Below, one piece after another: positions 41,940-50,819 of a stretch of DNA of 64,000 nucleotides. Origin of the DNA: Aequorivita xiaoshiensis. Its GTDB lineage: Bacteria > Bacteroidota > Bacteroidia > Flavobacteriales > Flavobacteriaceae. The notes under the pieces were generated by a model. It had not been told where the DNA came from. It made no database searches and saw nothing but the letters and a program-made list of their open reading frames with translations. Each line of letters starts with the position of its first letter. Position 1 is the first letter of the stretch. The stretch is taken from assembly GCF_022008395.1 (NCBI RefSeq), contig NZ_JAIRBB010000007.1, positions 1 through 64,000 on the forward strand. The letters are read 5' to 3'. The position numbers and the translations under genes are program-made.

Positions 41940-42803
41940 TTAACTTCCAGAAGCCTCAAGATTTTTCATTTCTTTTTCAATCATATCGTAGAATTGATCG
42001 ATTTTAGGAAGTACTAAAATTCGAGTACGTCTGTTTGTAGCTCTGTTTTCAGCTGTGGTATTAGGAACTAAAGGCACATACTCTGAACGTCCTGCAGCAA
42101 CTAATCGTCCTGGTTCAACTCCAAGCTTTTGAAGCTCTCTAACAATTGCCGTAGCACGCTTCACACTCAAATCCCAATTGTCTAATAATTCACCTCTTCT
42201 TCTATAAGGAACATTGTCTGTATGTCCTTCAACCATAGCTTCAAAATTAGGCTTGCCGTTGATTACTTTTGCAACTTTACCTAAAATCTCAGTGGCTCTA
42301 GATGAAATTTGGTAGCTTCCGCTTTTAAAGATCACCTTGTCTGATAGGGAAATATAAACCACCCCTTTTTCAACATTTACTTCAATGTCTGGGTCGTTAA
42401 TACCAACTTCTTTTTTAAGACTTGTAACTAGTGCAAGTGTTACACTATCTTTCTTGTTAAGTGCATCTTGAAGACGGCTAATTTTAAGATCTTTTTCTTT
42501 TAAGCTCTCTAAAGACTTTTCAAGATTGGTAGCTCCTTTTGAAGTTAACATTGTAAGCTCCTTTGAACTTTGGATAAGATCGGCATTAGTTTGCCTCATG
42601 TCAGCCAATCTTTCTTCAAGTTGTTTTGCACGAGCATTTAAAGCTGCTCTTTCAGCAAGACAGTCATTAAGTTTAACTGTTGCAGTATTTAAAAGATCTT
42701 GTGTATTTTTTTGTTTTGCTTCAAGTTCAGAGTACTTCTTTTTTGAAACACAAGAAGTGAATGCTAAACCTGAACACATTGCTAAAATCAATAGTTTCTT
42801 CAT
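41940..42803 (-). CDS. OmpA family lipoprotein
   Basis: 287 residues. Lipoprotein signal with Cys18 (MKKLLILAMCSGLAFTSC). A long coiled coil follows (about 20-125, EAKQKNTQDLLNTATVKLNDCLAERAAL), then an OmpA C-terminal peptidoglycan-binding domain (about 145-270) with GHTDNVPYRRRGELLDNWDLSVKRA and the AGRSEYVP and NRATNRRTRI signatures. It probably ties the outer membrane to the cell wall. Unlike classical OmpA it has no beta-barrel. Closed by a strong terminator 20 nt after the stop. Confidence 0.94.
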   Translation of the reverse strand: MKKLLILAMCSGLAFTSCVSKKKYSELEAKQKNTQDLLNTATVKLNDCLAERAALNARAKQLEERLADMRQTNADLIQSSKELTMLTSKGATNLEKSLESLKEKDLKISRLQDALNKKDSVTLALVTSLKKEVGINDPDIEVNVEKGVVYISLSDKVIFKSGSYQISSRATEILGKVAKVINGKPNFEAMVEGHTDNVPYRRRGELLDNWDLSVKRATAIVRELQKLGVEPGRLVAAGRSEYVPLVPNTTAENRATNRRTRILVLPKIDQFYDMIEKEMKNLEASGS

Positions 42804-42903
42804 AGTTTGTAAATATTATGTTTAGATTGTTGTTTTAAAATTTAACCAAGAACAAAAATATTAAAATAGCGGTCTAGGAAGAAACGATTAACAATACTTT
42901 AGG

Positions 42904-43896
42904 TTAATGTTTCTCGAAATTTCGTCTATTTTTTATAAAGTATTGATAAACAATGGATTTTGTTTCGAAATATTTAAAATTTGAAGCATATTCTCTACGT
43001 TTTTTAATAAATTTAGGAAGTAAGCCATAAAAACTGAAGTGGGCTTTTACAATTGCAATACAATGTTTGGGTTGTCCTTTTAATAAAAATTGTATACCTG
43101 CAACACCATCTAATATAAACCGCACTAAAATTGTAAAAATAACTTCTGTGCCTTTTACATTCTTTAACAAGTTTAAAAGTGAATTTCGGAAGTTATAAAA
43201 GGTTTTTTTAGGATTTACAGCATCCAATGTTGCACCACCTACGTGATATACTTTTGAGGCTCCTATGTACACTACCTTCCCGCCTTTAGAATTTAAACGC
43301 CAGCAAAGATCAATTTCTTCTTGATGTGCAAAGTAATCCTCATCTAGACCTCCTGCATTCCAAAAAGCAGCAGACCTAACAAAAAGACAGGCTCCCGAAG
43401 CCCAAAAAATTGTGGTAGTATCATTGAATTGACCATTATCTTTTTCTAACGTATTGAAAATACGTCCGCGACAATACGGATATGCATACTTATCTACAAA
43501 GCCTCCGGCAGCACCAGCATATTCAAAGTACGCCTTATTTTTAAAGTCTAAAATTTTAGGTTGCGCAGCAACAATTAAAGAATTGCTTTCAAATTGCGAA
43601 ACGATAGGTTGTAACCAATTCGCCGTAACTTCCACATCACTGTTAAGAAGAACGAAAATATCTTCTGAAAGTGTTTTTAAAGCATCGTTATAGCCTTTAG
43701 CATAACCACCATTTATACAGTTCTGAATAATTTTAACCGTGGGAAAATTTTCGGAGACGTATTTAACCGAGTTGTCTGTAGAGGCATTGTCTGCTACATA
43801 AATCGTCGCTTCCTTTGAAAATGCTACAACTGATGGAAGAAATTTTTGTAATAATTCCTTTCCATTCCAATTTAAGATGACTACGGCTACTTTCAC
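42904..43896 (-). CDS. Family 2 glycosyltransferase
   Basis: 330 residues. GT-A fold: start VAVVILNWNGKELLQKFLPSVV, the nucleotide-binding ADNASTDNSV, LNSDVEV as the DXD-like metal-binding motif, and GLDEDYFAHQEEIDLCWRL near the acceptor site. The C-terminal part is amphipathic and basic. No membrane segment is clear. It probably transfers a sugar in surface polysaccharide or LPS synthesis; donor and acceptor cannot be named, and no sugar-synthesis genes lie next to it. Confidence 0.92.
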   Translation of the reverse strand: MKVAVVILNWNGKELLQKFLPSVVAFSKEATIYVADNASTDNSVKYVSENFPTVKIIQNCINGGYAKGYNDALKTLSEDIFVLLNSDVEVTANWLQPIVSQFESNSLIVAAQPKILDFKNKAYFEYAGAAGGFVDKYAYPYCRGRIFNTLEKDNGQFNDTTTIFWASGACLFVRSAAFWNAGGLDEDYFAHQEEIDLCWRLNSKGGKVVYIGASKVYHVGGATLDAVNPKKTFYNFRNSLLNLLKNVKGTEVIFTILVRFILDGVAGIQFLLKGQPKHCIAIVKAHFSFYGLLPKFIKKRREYASNFKYFETKSIVYQYFIKNRRNFEKH

Positions 43897-43932
43897 GTTG
43901 TAAAGATAGATTTTTAGGGCGTTTTTATAAAT

Positions 43933-44376
43933 TTATTTGTAGTTCGGAATGTCTTTAAGAAAGACATAGCGTTCGTTTTCATAATCCATTTGGCAGTAGT
44001 AATGTTCTAACCCATTGGTAACCATTAAAAAACTCGCGTTTAAGGCTAGATTGTACCTAGCAATTTGATCAAAAGTGATTTGAGTTATTGGTATTGAAGG
44101 CGCCTTACATTCTACAATAAGAAATATGCTCCCGTCATTGTTAAAAACTACAATATCATAACGCTTGGTTGTTTTGTTCAGTTTTAATTGCTTTTCAACA
44201 TTTATAAGACTTTTTGGATAGTTTTTTTGGTGCAAAAGAAATTGAACTACGTGTAAACGCACCCATTCTTCGGGAGTGAGAACCACGAATTTTTTTCTAA
44301 TTTCATCAAAAACCAATGTTTTATTTTCGCTACTTTTGAAGCGGAAGGAATACTGTGGAAAATTCAATTTTTGCAT
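43933..44376 (-). CDS. Stand-alone HsdR_N-like (PD-D/ExK) domain protein
   Basis: 147 residues from ATG 44376 (a TTG two codons upstream is the alternative). The sequence matches the type I restriction R-subunit N-terminal domain HSDR_N_2: FDEIRKKFVVLTPEEWVRLHVVQFLL, then KRYDIVVF and LIVECKAPSIP, giving the D ... E-x-K nuclease core (ECK). It ends FLMVTNGLEHYYC. No helicase, methylase or specificity gene is adjacent. Single-domain copies are common in Bacteroidota and their role is unknown. It is divergent from holA. Confidence 0.88.
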   Translation of the reverse strand: MQKLNFPQYSFRFKSSENKTLVFDEIRKKFVVLTPEEWVRLHVVQFLLHQKNYPKSLINVEKQLKLNKTTKRYDIVVFNNDGSIFLIVECKAPSIPITQITFDQIARYNLALNASFLMVTNGLEHYYCQMDYENERYVFLKDIPNYK

Positions 44377-44461
44377 TTGCAAAGATTCAAAAATTAAAAT
44401 TCAAATTTCAAAATTAGATTTCTTCTATTTAATATCTTCAAACGTTAATCGTAATCGTCCA

Positions 44462-45466
44462 ATGCCACTCGACAAAGTAAAGTCCATTATAACTGATATA
44501 AAAAACGGAAAAACAAAACCTATCTATTTTTTGATGGGAGAAGAGCCGTATTATATTGATGGGATAGCGAAATATATAGAAGAGCATGTTTTATCTGAAA
44601 CGGAGAAAGGGTTCAACCAAATGGTGCTTTATGGTCGAGATGTTTCTGTTGATGAAATAATCAGCAATGCCAAACGCTTTCCGATGATGGCAGAAAAACA
44701 AGTTATTATCGTTAAAGAAGCGCAAGACCTATTTCGCACAATTGAAAACCTTGTGCCTTACGCCGAAAATCCACAACCAACTACTATATTAGTATTTTGC
44801 TATAAATATAAAACCTTAGATAAGCGTAAAAAGCTCGCAAAAACCATCGCAAAAACCGGAGTTATTTTTGAAAGCAAAAAACTTTACGACAATCAAGTTC
44901 CAGATTGGATTAAGCGAGTTTTAGCGGGAAAAGGGTATACCATTACTCCCAAAGCAGCCCAAATGCTTGTCGAATTTCTTGGGAACGACTTAAGCAAAGT
45001 AAATAATGAATTAGAAAAACTTCAGTTGATTCTAAAACCTGGAGAACAGATTACACCTCAAATAATTGAAGCAAATATTGGAATAAGTAAGGACTTCAAT
45101 AATTTCGAACTTCAAAATGCAATAGGATCTAAAGATATAAAGAAGGCATTTGCAATAATTCAATACTTCTCGCAAAACCCGAAAAACAATCCGCTGGTGA
45201 TGACTATTGCATTACTGTATAGCTTTTTCTCAAAATTATTGAAATACCACGCGCTTTCAAACAAAGGTGAAGCAGCCAAAGTATTAGGAGTACATCCGTT
45301 TTTTGTAAAAGATTATCAAACAGCAGCAGCAAATTACCCAATGAAAAAGGTGAGTGCAATTATTGCGGCCGTTCGTGAAGTTGATATGAAAAGCAAAGGG
45401 GTAGGTGCAGCAAACGTCCCACAAGGCGACTTGCTGAAAGAATTATTGGTAAAGATTTTCAACTAA
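44462..45466 (+). CDS. holA: DNA polymerase III delta subunit
   Basis: 334 residues from ATG 44462; the frame is open for about 60 codons upstream, but that part lies over the divergent HsdR_N-like gene. The protein belongs to the clamp loader that opens the beta clamp. Conserved features: PIYFLMGEEPYYIDGIAKYIEE (about 20-41), QVIIVKEAQDLF, TILVFCYKYKTLDKRKKL, the LGNDLSKVNNELEKL segment, and the C-terminal collar with MTIALLYSFFSKLLKYHAL. The gene is monocistronic. Confidence 0.93.
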   Translation: MPLDKVKSIITDIKNGKTKPIYFLMGEEPYYIDGIAKYIEEHVLSETEKGFNQMVLYGRDVSVDEIISNAKRFPMMAEKQVIIVKEAQDLFRTIENLVPYAENPQPTTILVFCYKYKTLDKRKKLAKTIAKTGVIFESKKLYDNQVPDWIKRVLAGKGYTITPKAAQMLVEFLGNDLSKVNNELEKLQLILKPGEQITPQIIEANIGISKDFNNFELQNAIGSKDIKKAFAIIQYFSQNPKNNPLVMTIALLYSFFSKLLKYHALSNKGEAAKVLGVHPFFVKDYQTAAANYPMKKVSAIIAAVREVDMKSKGVGAANVPQGDLLKELLVKIFN

Positions 45467-45496
45467 CGCTTATCGTTCAATTCTAAATAGAACATC

Positions 45497-45874
45497 TTAT
45501 TTCTTATCTATAGAAAACTTTCCTGGACCTAGTAAAGCAATTGCAATAAATCCAATTAAAAATAAGATAGCTTTTTCTTTTACTGCAAAAGGGTCATTTG
45601 CGTGTACCACAAAAGCGGCAACCGCCATTGTAATAATTACGGGAATTGAAGATAGACGAGTTTTAAATCCAATAATAATTAGAATTGGGAATATTACTTC
45701 GCTAAGTACAGCTAAAATTAAAGAAGCTGGTTCTCCCACACCAATAGGGTCTCTAAAAGTTAAATCTCCAGCAAGTAGTTTCTGCAACTTTGGTAATCCG
45801 TGAGTAAGCATCAAACCACCAAAACCTAAGCGTAACAGAAGTAATGCAATATGGTTAAAACTAGATTTGTTCAT
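45497..45874 (-). CDS. DoxX family membrane protein
   Basis: 125 residues with four membrane helices. DoxX signature: ALLLLRLGFGGLMLTHGLPKLQKLL at the N-terminus, a small-residue second segment (SLILAVLSEVIFPILIIIGFKTRLSSIP), and AIALLGPGKFSIDKK at the end. DoxX proteins are inner-membrane proteins of uncertain role. It converges with holA and is divergent from menA. Confidence 0.9.
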   Translation of the reverse strand: MNKSSFNHIALLLLRLGFGGLMLTHGLPKLQKLLAGDLTFRDPIGVGEPASLILAVLSEVIFPILIIIGFKTRLSSIPVIITMAVAAFVVHANDPFAVKEKAILFLIGFIAIALLGPGKFSIDKK

Positions 45875-45937
45875 TCGTTTTTGATTTTACAAATGCGAAT
45901 ATAATTAATTGAATCTAGAATGCACTAATTCAAAAAA

Positions 45938-45968
45938 TTGGAGCAGCACTTTTTTAAATGTATTTTTG
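45938..45968 (+). promoter_or_regulatory. Promoter of the men unit
   Basis: TTGG (45938-45941), 19-nt spacer, TATTTTTG (45961-45968): one mismatch in the -33 box and an exact TAnnTTTG -7 box of the Bacteroidota sigma factor. The start codon of menA is 20 nt downstream. Confidence 0.6.
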
Positions 45969-45987
45969 CGAGCCAAATAAACAGTGA

Positions 45988-46947
45988 ATGAAAAAAATTA
46001 AGGCTTGGTTTGCTGCCGCTAGATTACGTACCCTTCCACTTTCTGTATCGGGAATTATCATTGGAGCAACTGCTGGAATAATTCAAAGAAATCATATATT
46101 ACAGTCTCAAGCCGTCCTCGATTTTGAAGGGGTAGAACACTTAACTCACTCAACTGTATTAAGTTCACCTATTTTTTGGCTAGCGATTATGGTGACAGTT
46201 GGCTTTCAAGTTCTTTCCAATTTTGCAAACGATTATGGCGATGGTGTTCGCGGAACTGATGCTAAAAGAGAAGGCGAAAAACGAATGGTTGCTTCGGGAA
46301 TTATTACACCAAAGCAAATGAAAATTGGAATGTTTGTGGTGGGAGCATTTACTTTTTTATTAGCGACGTTCTTAATTTTCTTAGCCTTTGGAAATGAAAA
46401 TTTTATAATTTCCTTTATATTTTTTAACCTCACAATTGCATCTATTATAGCAGCAGTAAAATATACAGTTGGTAAAAAAGCTTATGGCTACTCGGGCTTA
46501 GGAGATATTTTTGTATTTCTGTTCTTCGGATTATTAAGTGTATTGGGTAGTTACTTTTTGTTTACACATAGTTTAAAATGGGAATTACTTTTGCCAGCCA
46601 TAGCAGTAGGTTGTTTTAGCACTGCAGTGTTAAATTTGAATAATATGCGCGATATTGATAACGATGCCGCTGCTGGTAAAAACACTTTAGTAGTAAAGCT
46701 TGGGATAGACAAAGCCAAAAGATATCACGCCTTTTTATTGATTTTTGGAATTGCTTGTGCTATTCTTTATACTGCATTGAATTATCGAGAAGCATTGCAA
46801 TTTGTTTATGCTATTGCTTTCATCCCTTTTTTATTAAACATGAAAACCGTGTTTACTAACAAAACTCCAAGGTTGTTAGACGCCGAATTAAAGAAGGTTG
46901 CTCTAGGCACTTTTTTGTTTGCTGTCTTGTTTAGTATATTTATGTAG
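45988..46947 (+). CDS. menA: 1,4-dihydroxy-2-naphthoate polyprenyltransferase
   Basis: 319 residues, polytopic, nine or so membrane helices. It attaches the polyprenyl chain to dihydroxynaphthoate, a late step of menaquinone synthesis in the inner membrane. The two Asp-rich metal/diphosphate motifs of the UbiA family are present: NDYGDGVRGTDAKREG (about 80-95) and NNMRDIDNDAAAGKNTL. The N-terminus KAWFAAARLRTLPLSVSG is typical of MenA. It heads a five-gene plus-strand run that also contains menC and menE. Confidence 0.94.
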   Translation: MKKIKAWFAAARLRTLPLSVSGIIIGATAGIIQRNHILQSQAVLDFEGVEHLTHSTVLSSPIFWLAIMVTVGFQVLSNFANDYGDGVRGTDAKREGEKRMVASGIITPKQMKIGMFVVGAFTFLLATFLIFLAFGNENFIISFIFFNLTIASIIAAVKYTVGKKAYGYSGLGDIFVFLFFGLLSVLGSYFLFTHSLKWELLLPAIAVGCFSTAVLNLNNMRDIDNDAAAGKNTLVVKLGIDKAKRYHAFLLIFGIACAILYTALNYREALQFVYAIAFIPFLLNMKTVFTNKTPRLLDAELKKVALGTFLFAVLFSIFM

Positions 46948-46961
46948 AAAAAACACATATT

Positions 46962-47642
46962 ATGAAAATTACCTATTACGGGCATAATTCCTTAGCCCTT
47001 GAAATTAAAGGCCAACACATTTTAGTAGATCCATTTATATCTGGAAACGAACTTGCAAAAGATAAAGTAGACGTTGATTCCTTAAAGGCAGATTACATTT
47101 TACTTACTCACGCACATCAGGACCACATCCTCGATGCTGCAAATATTGCTAGAAGAACGGGGGCAATAATTGTAAGTAATTTTGAAATTGCAACATATTA
47201 CGAAAAAAAGGGGATCGAGGTTCATCCTATGAATCATGGCGGTAGCTGGAAATTCGATTTTGGAAATGTAAAATACGTTACAGCAATACACACAAGTTCT
47301 TTTCCTGATGGCAGCTATGGTGGACAACCTGGCGGATTCGTTATTGAGGGCGAACATAAAAATATTTACATAGCAGGTGATACAGCCTTAACTATGGATA
47401 TGAAATTGATTCCTCTGCGAACCAAATTAGACTTAGCAATTCTACCTATAGGAGATAATTTTACAATGGGAATAGACGATGCTATTATTGCTAGTGATTT
47501 TGTTCAATGCGATAAGGTTCTAGGTGTTCATTACGATACATTTGGCTATATAGAAATAGACCACGAGGAGGCAAAGCGTAAGTTTTATGATGCTAATAAA
47601 GATTTAATGTTATTCGAGATCGGGGAGTCAATTGATTTATAA
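46962..47642 (+). CDS. UPF0173 metal-dependent hydrolase
   Basis: 226 residues of the metallo-beta-lactamase fold. Motifs: ILVDPFISGN at the start, THAHQDHILDA with the HxHxDH metal site, AIHTSSFP, the AGDTA aspartate and a final His in LGVHYDTFGY. The family is close to RNase Z and UlaG in structure, but its substrate is unknown. It follows menA by 14 nt, inside the menaquinone unit; similar placement is seen in other flavobacteria according to my general knowledge, so a link to quinone synthesis is possible. Confidence 0.9.
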   Translation: MKITYYGHNSLALEIKGQHILVDPFISGNELAKDKVDVDSLKADYILLTHAHQDHILDAANIARRTGAIIVSNFEIATYYEKKGIEVHPMNHGGSWKFDFGNVKYVTAIHTSSFPDGSYGGQPGGFVIEGEHKNIYIAGDTALTMDMKLIPLRTKLDLAILPIGDNFTMGIDDAIIASDFVQCDKVLGVHYDTFGYIEIDHEEAKRKFYDANKDLMLFEIGESIDL

Positions 47643-47680
47643 TTCTAACTTTTCCCTAAGCATAGGCAAAGGGTTGTTTA

Positions 47681-48718
47681 ATGATTAAAGCACATTTTAA
47701 AAAACATATTCTAAACTTTAAACGCCCGAGTGGAACCTCTCGAGGCGTTTTAAATACTAAAGAAACTTTTTTCATTATCCTTAAAACTGAAGACAGTTTT
47801 GGAGTAGGAGAGTGTGGTATTTTAAGAGGTTTAAGTATTGACGACCGCCCAGATTATGAAGCGAAACTTCAATGGGTATGCGATAATATTAATTATGGCA
47901 AAGATAAGCTCTACAAAGCTTTAACAGAGTTTCCATCTATTCAGTTTGGGGTTGAAGCCGCATTTCAATCTTTAAACTCCAAAAACCCTTTTGAAATCTA
48001 TCCGTCAGCATTTACGCGTGGAGAAGAAGCTATTCCTATAAATGGTTTGGTTTGGATGGGGGACAAAAACTTTATGAAAGAGCAAATTTCAGAAAAGTTA
48101 ACGCAAGGCTTCACTTGCATCAAAATGAAAATTGGAGCTATCGACTTTAAAACTGAAATAGAACTTTTAAAATCTATTAGAAAAGAGTTTTCACCTCAAG
48201 AAGTTGAACTTAGGGTAGATGCAAATGGTGCATTTTCACCTAGGGAAGCTTTAGAAAAGCTGAAGGTATTATCAGATTTAGAATTACATTCTATCGAACA
48301 ACCAATCAAACAAGGACAATGGCAAGATATGGCCCGTCTTTGTGAAGATACTCCGCTTTCTATTGCTTTAGATGAAGAATTAATAGGTGTATTTTTAGAA
48401 GAAGAGAAACAGAAGCTTTTTTACACTATAAAACCGCAATACATTATCCTTAAACCTTCATTAATTGGTGGGATTCAGGGAAGTGATACTTGGATTAGCT
48501 ATGCTGAAAAATACAATGCAGGTTGGTGGATAACCTCAGCTTTAGAAAGTAATTTAGGATTAAATGCAATTTCACAGTACACTTTTACAAAAAACAGTAA
48601 ATTGCCTCAAGGTCTAGGTACAGGTAGTTTGTATACAAATAACATAGACAGCCCTCTTAACGTAGCAGATGGAGCTTTACATTACGATGCAGAAGCAAAA
48701 TGGAATTTCAAGTTTTAA
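47681..48718 (+). CDS. menC: o-Succinylbenzoate synthase (enolase superfamily)
   Basis: 345 residues. It dehydrates SHCHC to o-succinylbenzoate in menaquinone synthesis. Two-domain muconate-lactonizing/OSBS fold: the KMKIGA lysine (second base pair of Lys), metal ligands in RVDANGAFS, EQPI and LDEELI, and the later KPSLIGG lysine. The N-terminal capping domain begins KKHILNFKRPSGTSRGVL. Neighbouring menA and menE make OSBS activity more likely than a dipeptide epimerase. The gap to the preceding gene is 38 nt. Confidence 0.9.
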   Translation: MIKAHFKKHILNFKRPSGTSRGVLNTKETFFIILKTEDSFGVGECGILRGLSIDDRPDYEAKLQWVCDNINYGKDKLYKALTEFPSIQFGVEAAFQSLNSKNPFEIYPSAFTRGEEAIPINGLVWMGDKNFMKEQISEKLTQGFTCIKMKIGAIDFKTEIELLKSIRKEFSPQEVELRVDANGAFSPREALEKLKVLSDLELHSIEQPIKQGQWQDMARLCEDTPLSIALDEELIGVFLEEEKQKLFYTIKPQYIILKPSLIGGIQGSDTWISYAEKYNAGWWITSALESNLGLNAISQYTFTKNSKLPQGLGTGSLYTNNIDSPLNVADGALHYDAEAKWNFKF

Positions 48719-48756
48719 CAATCAAATCACTTTCATAATAAACAAACCCTTATAAA

Positions 48757-49728
48757 ATGTATATAAAACAAGCTTTTAATTTTCTTCACGACTGGTGGCG
48801 TTATTTAGTAGGATTTCTAATTATTTTCATAGCAAGTCAGTTAGGTTCAATTCCATTTTTGATTGCTGTAATGTTGAAGGTAATGACCGAAGGTGGGGAT
48901 ATAGAATCGGTACAAGATCCTGGTGTTTTGATGACGGTTTTAGATTCGAACTTAACCTTTTTCTTGATGTTGTTAAGTTTTGCTGTAGGCTTGGCGGCAA
49001 TTGTTTTGGTGGTGAAATACCTACATAAACAACCTTTTGTAACCTTAACAACTTCGCGTAAAAAAACCGATTGGGGAAGAGTTTTCTTTGGGTTTGGGCT
49101 AATTACCATAACGACTTTGGTAGTTACCTTGTTGGATTACAACAGCAATCCTGAGGATTATGTGCTTCAATTTGAATTGGTGCCATTCTTAATTTTAGCA
49201 TTAATAGCAGTGGTAATGATACCTTTACAAACAAGTTTTGAAGAGTATCTTTTTCGAGGTTATTTAATGCAGGGAATCGGTGTGATTGTTAAAAATAAAT
49301 GGATTCCATTGGTTGTAACATCTGTAATATTTGGAGCCCTTCATTTAGCAAACCCAGAGGTTGACAAACTAGGGAATGTGATAATGATATATTATATCGG
49401 GACAGGGTTTTTCCTAGGGATTATGACTTTAATGGATGAAGGAATGGAGCTTGCTCTCGGATTTCACGCAGGTAACAATTTAATTACAGCACTGCTAGTA
49501 ACTGCAGATTGGACGGTATTTCAAACAAATTCAATTTTTAAAGATGTTTCCGATCCTTCTGCCGGTTTTGATGTAGTTGCCCCGGTATTGATTATCTACC
49601 CAATTTTCCTGCTTTTAATGGCATGGCGATATAAATGGACAGATTGGAGTGGAAAACTATTTGGTAGAGTTGAAGAGCCAATAGTTGTAATTGAGGAAAA
49701 TGAAACTAATTCAACTTTTATAGATTAG
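48757..49728 (+). CDS. CPBP family intramembrane metalloprotease
   Basis: 323 residues, about eight membrane segments. Abi/CAAX-protease motifs: FEEYLFRGYLMQG (EExxxR, about 162-174), FGALHLANPE with the conserved His, and FHAGNNLITALL with the third motif (HxxxN). The family includes CAAX-processing proteases and bacteriocin-immunity proteins. It lies between menC (38 nt) and menE (start overlaps the stop by one base), so it is cotranscribed with menaquinone genes. Its connection to them is unclear. Confidence 0.9.
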   Translation: MYIKQAFNFLHDWWRYLVGFLIIFIASQLGSIPFLIAVMLKVMTEGGDIESVQDPGVLMTVLDSNLTFFLMLLSFAVGLAAIVLVVKYLHKQPFVTLTTSRKKTDWGRVFFGFGLITITTLVVTLLDYNSNPEDYVLQFELVPFLILALIAVVMIPLQTSFEEYLFRGYLMQGIGVIVKNKWIPLVVTSVIFGALHLANPEVDKLGNVIMIYYIGTGFFLGIMTLMDEGMELALGFHAGNNLITALLVTADWTVFQTNSIFKDVSDPSAGFDVVAPVLIIYPIFLLLMAWRYKWTDWSGKLFGRVEEPIVVIEENETNSTFID

Positions 49729-50795
49729 TGAAACGATTGCTACATCCAAGTTTTAGACTAAATGGAGATGCTTTTTCTACTGAAGCGGTTTTGAAGAAGC
49801 AGGCCGAATATTTACTCAATAGCAAGGAAGAATACGAAATAGCAATTGGAAGTTTCATTTTAGAATGGCTAGATGAAAAGGATTTTATAACTGTTAAAAC
49901 TTCTGGATCTACAGGTACTCCGAAAGAGATTAAACTTCAGAAAGAACATGTTTTTAACAGTGCTACTGCCACTGTAAATTACTTCGATTTAAAAGAAAAC
50001 TGTAAAGCGTTATTATGTCTTCCGGCAGCATATATTGCAGGAAAAATGATGCTTGTCCGTGGAATGATTGCAGGTTGGAATTTATATACCAGAGCCCCTG
50101 TTAAGAGCCCATTGGAAAATTTAGAAATAGACTTCGATTTTACAGCTATGGTGCCTTATCAGGTTTTTCATTCGTTGGAAGATTTGGATAAGGTGAAAAA
50201 ATTAATCATAGGTGGGGGAGCAGTTTCAGTAGAATTAGAAAAAGAATTACAACTTCAAAATACACTTGCTTTTTCGACGTATGGGATGACAGAAACTATT
50301 AGTCATATTGCAATTCGAGCTTTAAACGGAAATTTTAAGTCTAAGACTTTTAATGCGCTTCCTACAGTAAAGTTTTCTCAGACTTCGGAAGGGTGTTTAC
50401 AAATATCAGCTCCTAAAATTTCAGAAGAAGTTGTAGTAACCAATGATGTAGTTAAGTTACTATCTCCAACATCATTTATATTCCTAGGAAGAATAGATAA
50501 TGTTATAAATTCGGGAGGCGTTAAAGTTCATCCTGAAGAAGTTGAAGAAAAATTATCAGTGCATATAGACATCCCGTTTTTTATCGCTTCAGAAAAGGAT
50601 GAGGCATTAGGGGAGCGAGTAATTATGATTGTTGAAGCAAAAAACACTTTAGAGCTTAAGGACTTTTCAGGAGCTTTTACATCGCTTTCAGCATACGAAA
50701 AGCCTAAAAGGGTTTACACCGTTCCACAATTTATTTATACCGAAACTTCAAAAATTAAGAGACTCGAGGTTTTACAGACTCTAAACAAGGATTAA
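49728..50795 (+). CDS. menE: o-Succinylbenzoate-CoA ligase (short AMP-binding form, GTG start)
   Basis: 355 residues from GTG 49728, overlapping the previous stop by one base (TAGTG). It activates o-succinylbenzoate with ATP and CoA. Adenylate-forming motifs: TSGSTGTPKEIKL (about 64-76), YGMTETISH, FLGRIDNVINSGGVKVHPEEVEE and the final catalytic Lys region TSKIKRLE. It is about 100 residues shorter than enteric MenE because the N-terminal part is compact; this form is usual in Bacteroidota. It closes the menA-UPF0173-menC-CPBP-menE unit. Confidence 0.9.
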   Translation: MKRLLHPSFRLNGDAFSTEAVLKKQAEYLLNSKEEYEIAIGSFILEWLDEKDFITVKTSGSTGTPKEIKLQKEHVFNSATATVNYFDLKENCKALLCLPAAYIAGKMMLVRGMIAGWNLYTRAPVKSPLENLEIDFDFTAMVPYQVFHSLEDLDKVKKLIIGGGAVSVELEKELQLQNTLAFSTYGMTETISHIAIRALNGNFKSKTFNALPTVKFSQTSEGCLQISAPKISEEVVVTNDVVKLLSPTSFIFLGRIDNVINSGGVKVHPEEVEEKLSVHIDIPFFIASEKDEALGERVIMIVEAKNTLELKDFSGAFTSLSAYEKPKRVYTVPQFIYTETSKIKRLEVLQTLNKD

Positions 50796-50819
50796 GCTAA
50801 TCAAGACTCTTCATTATTT

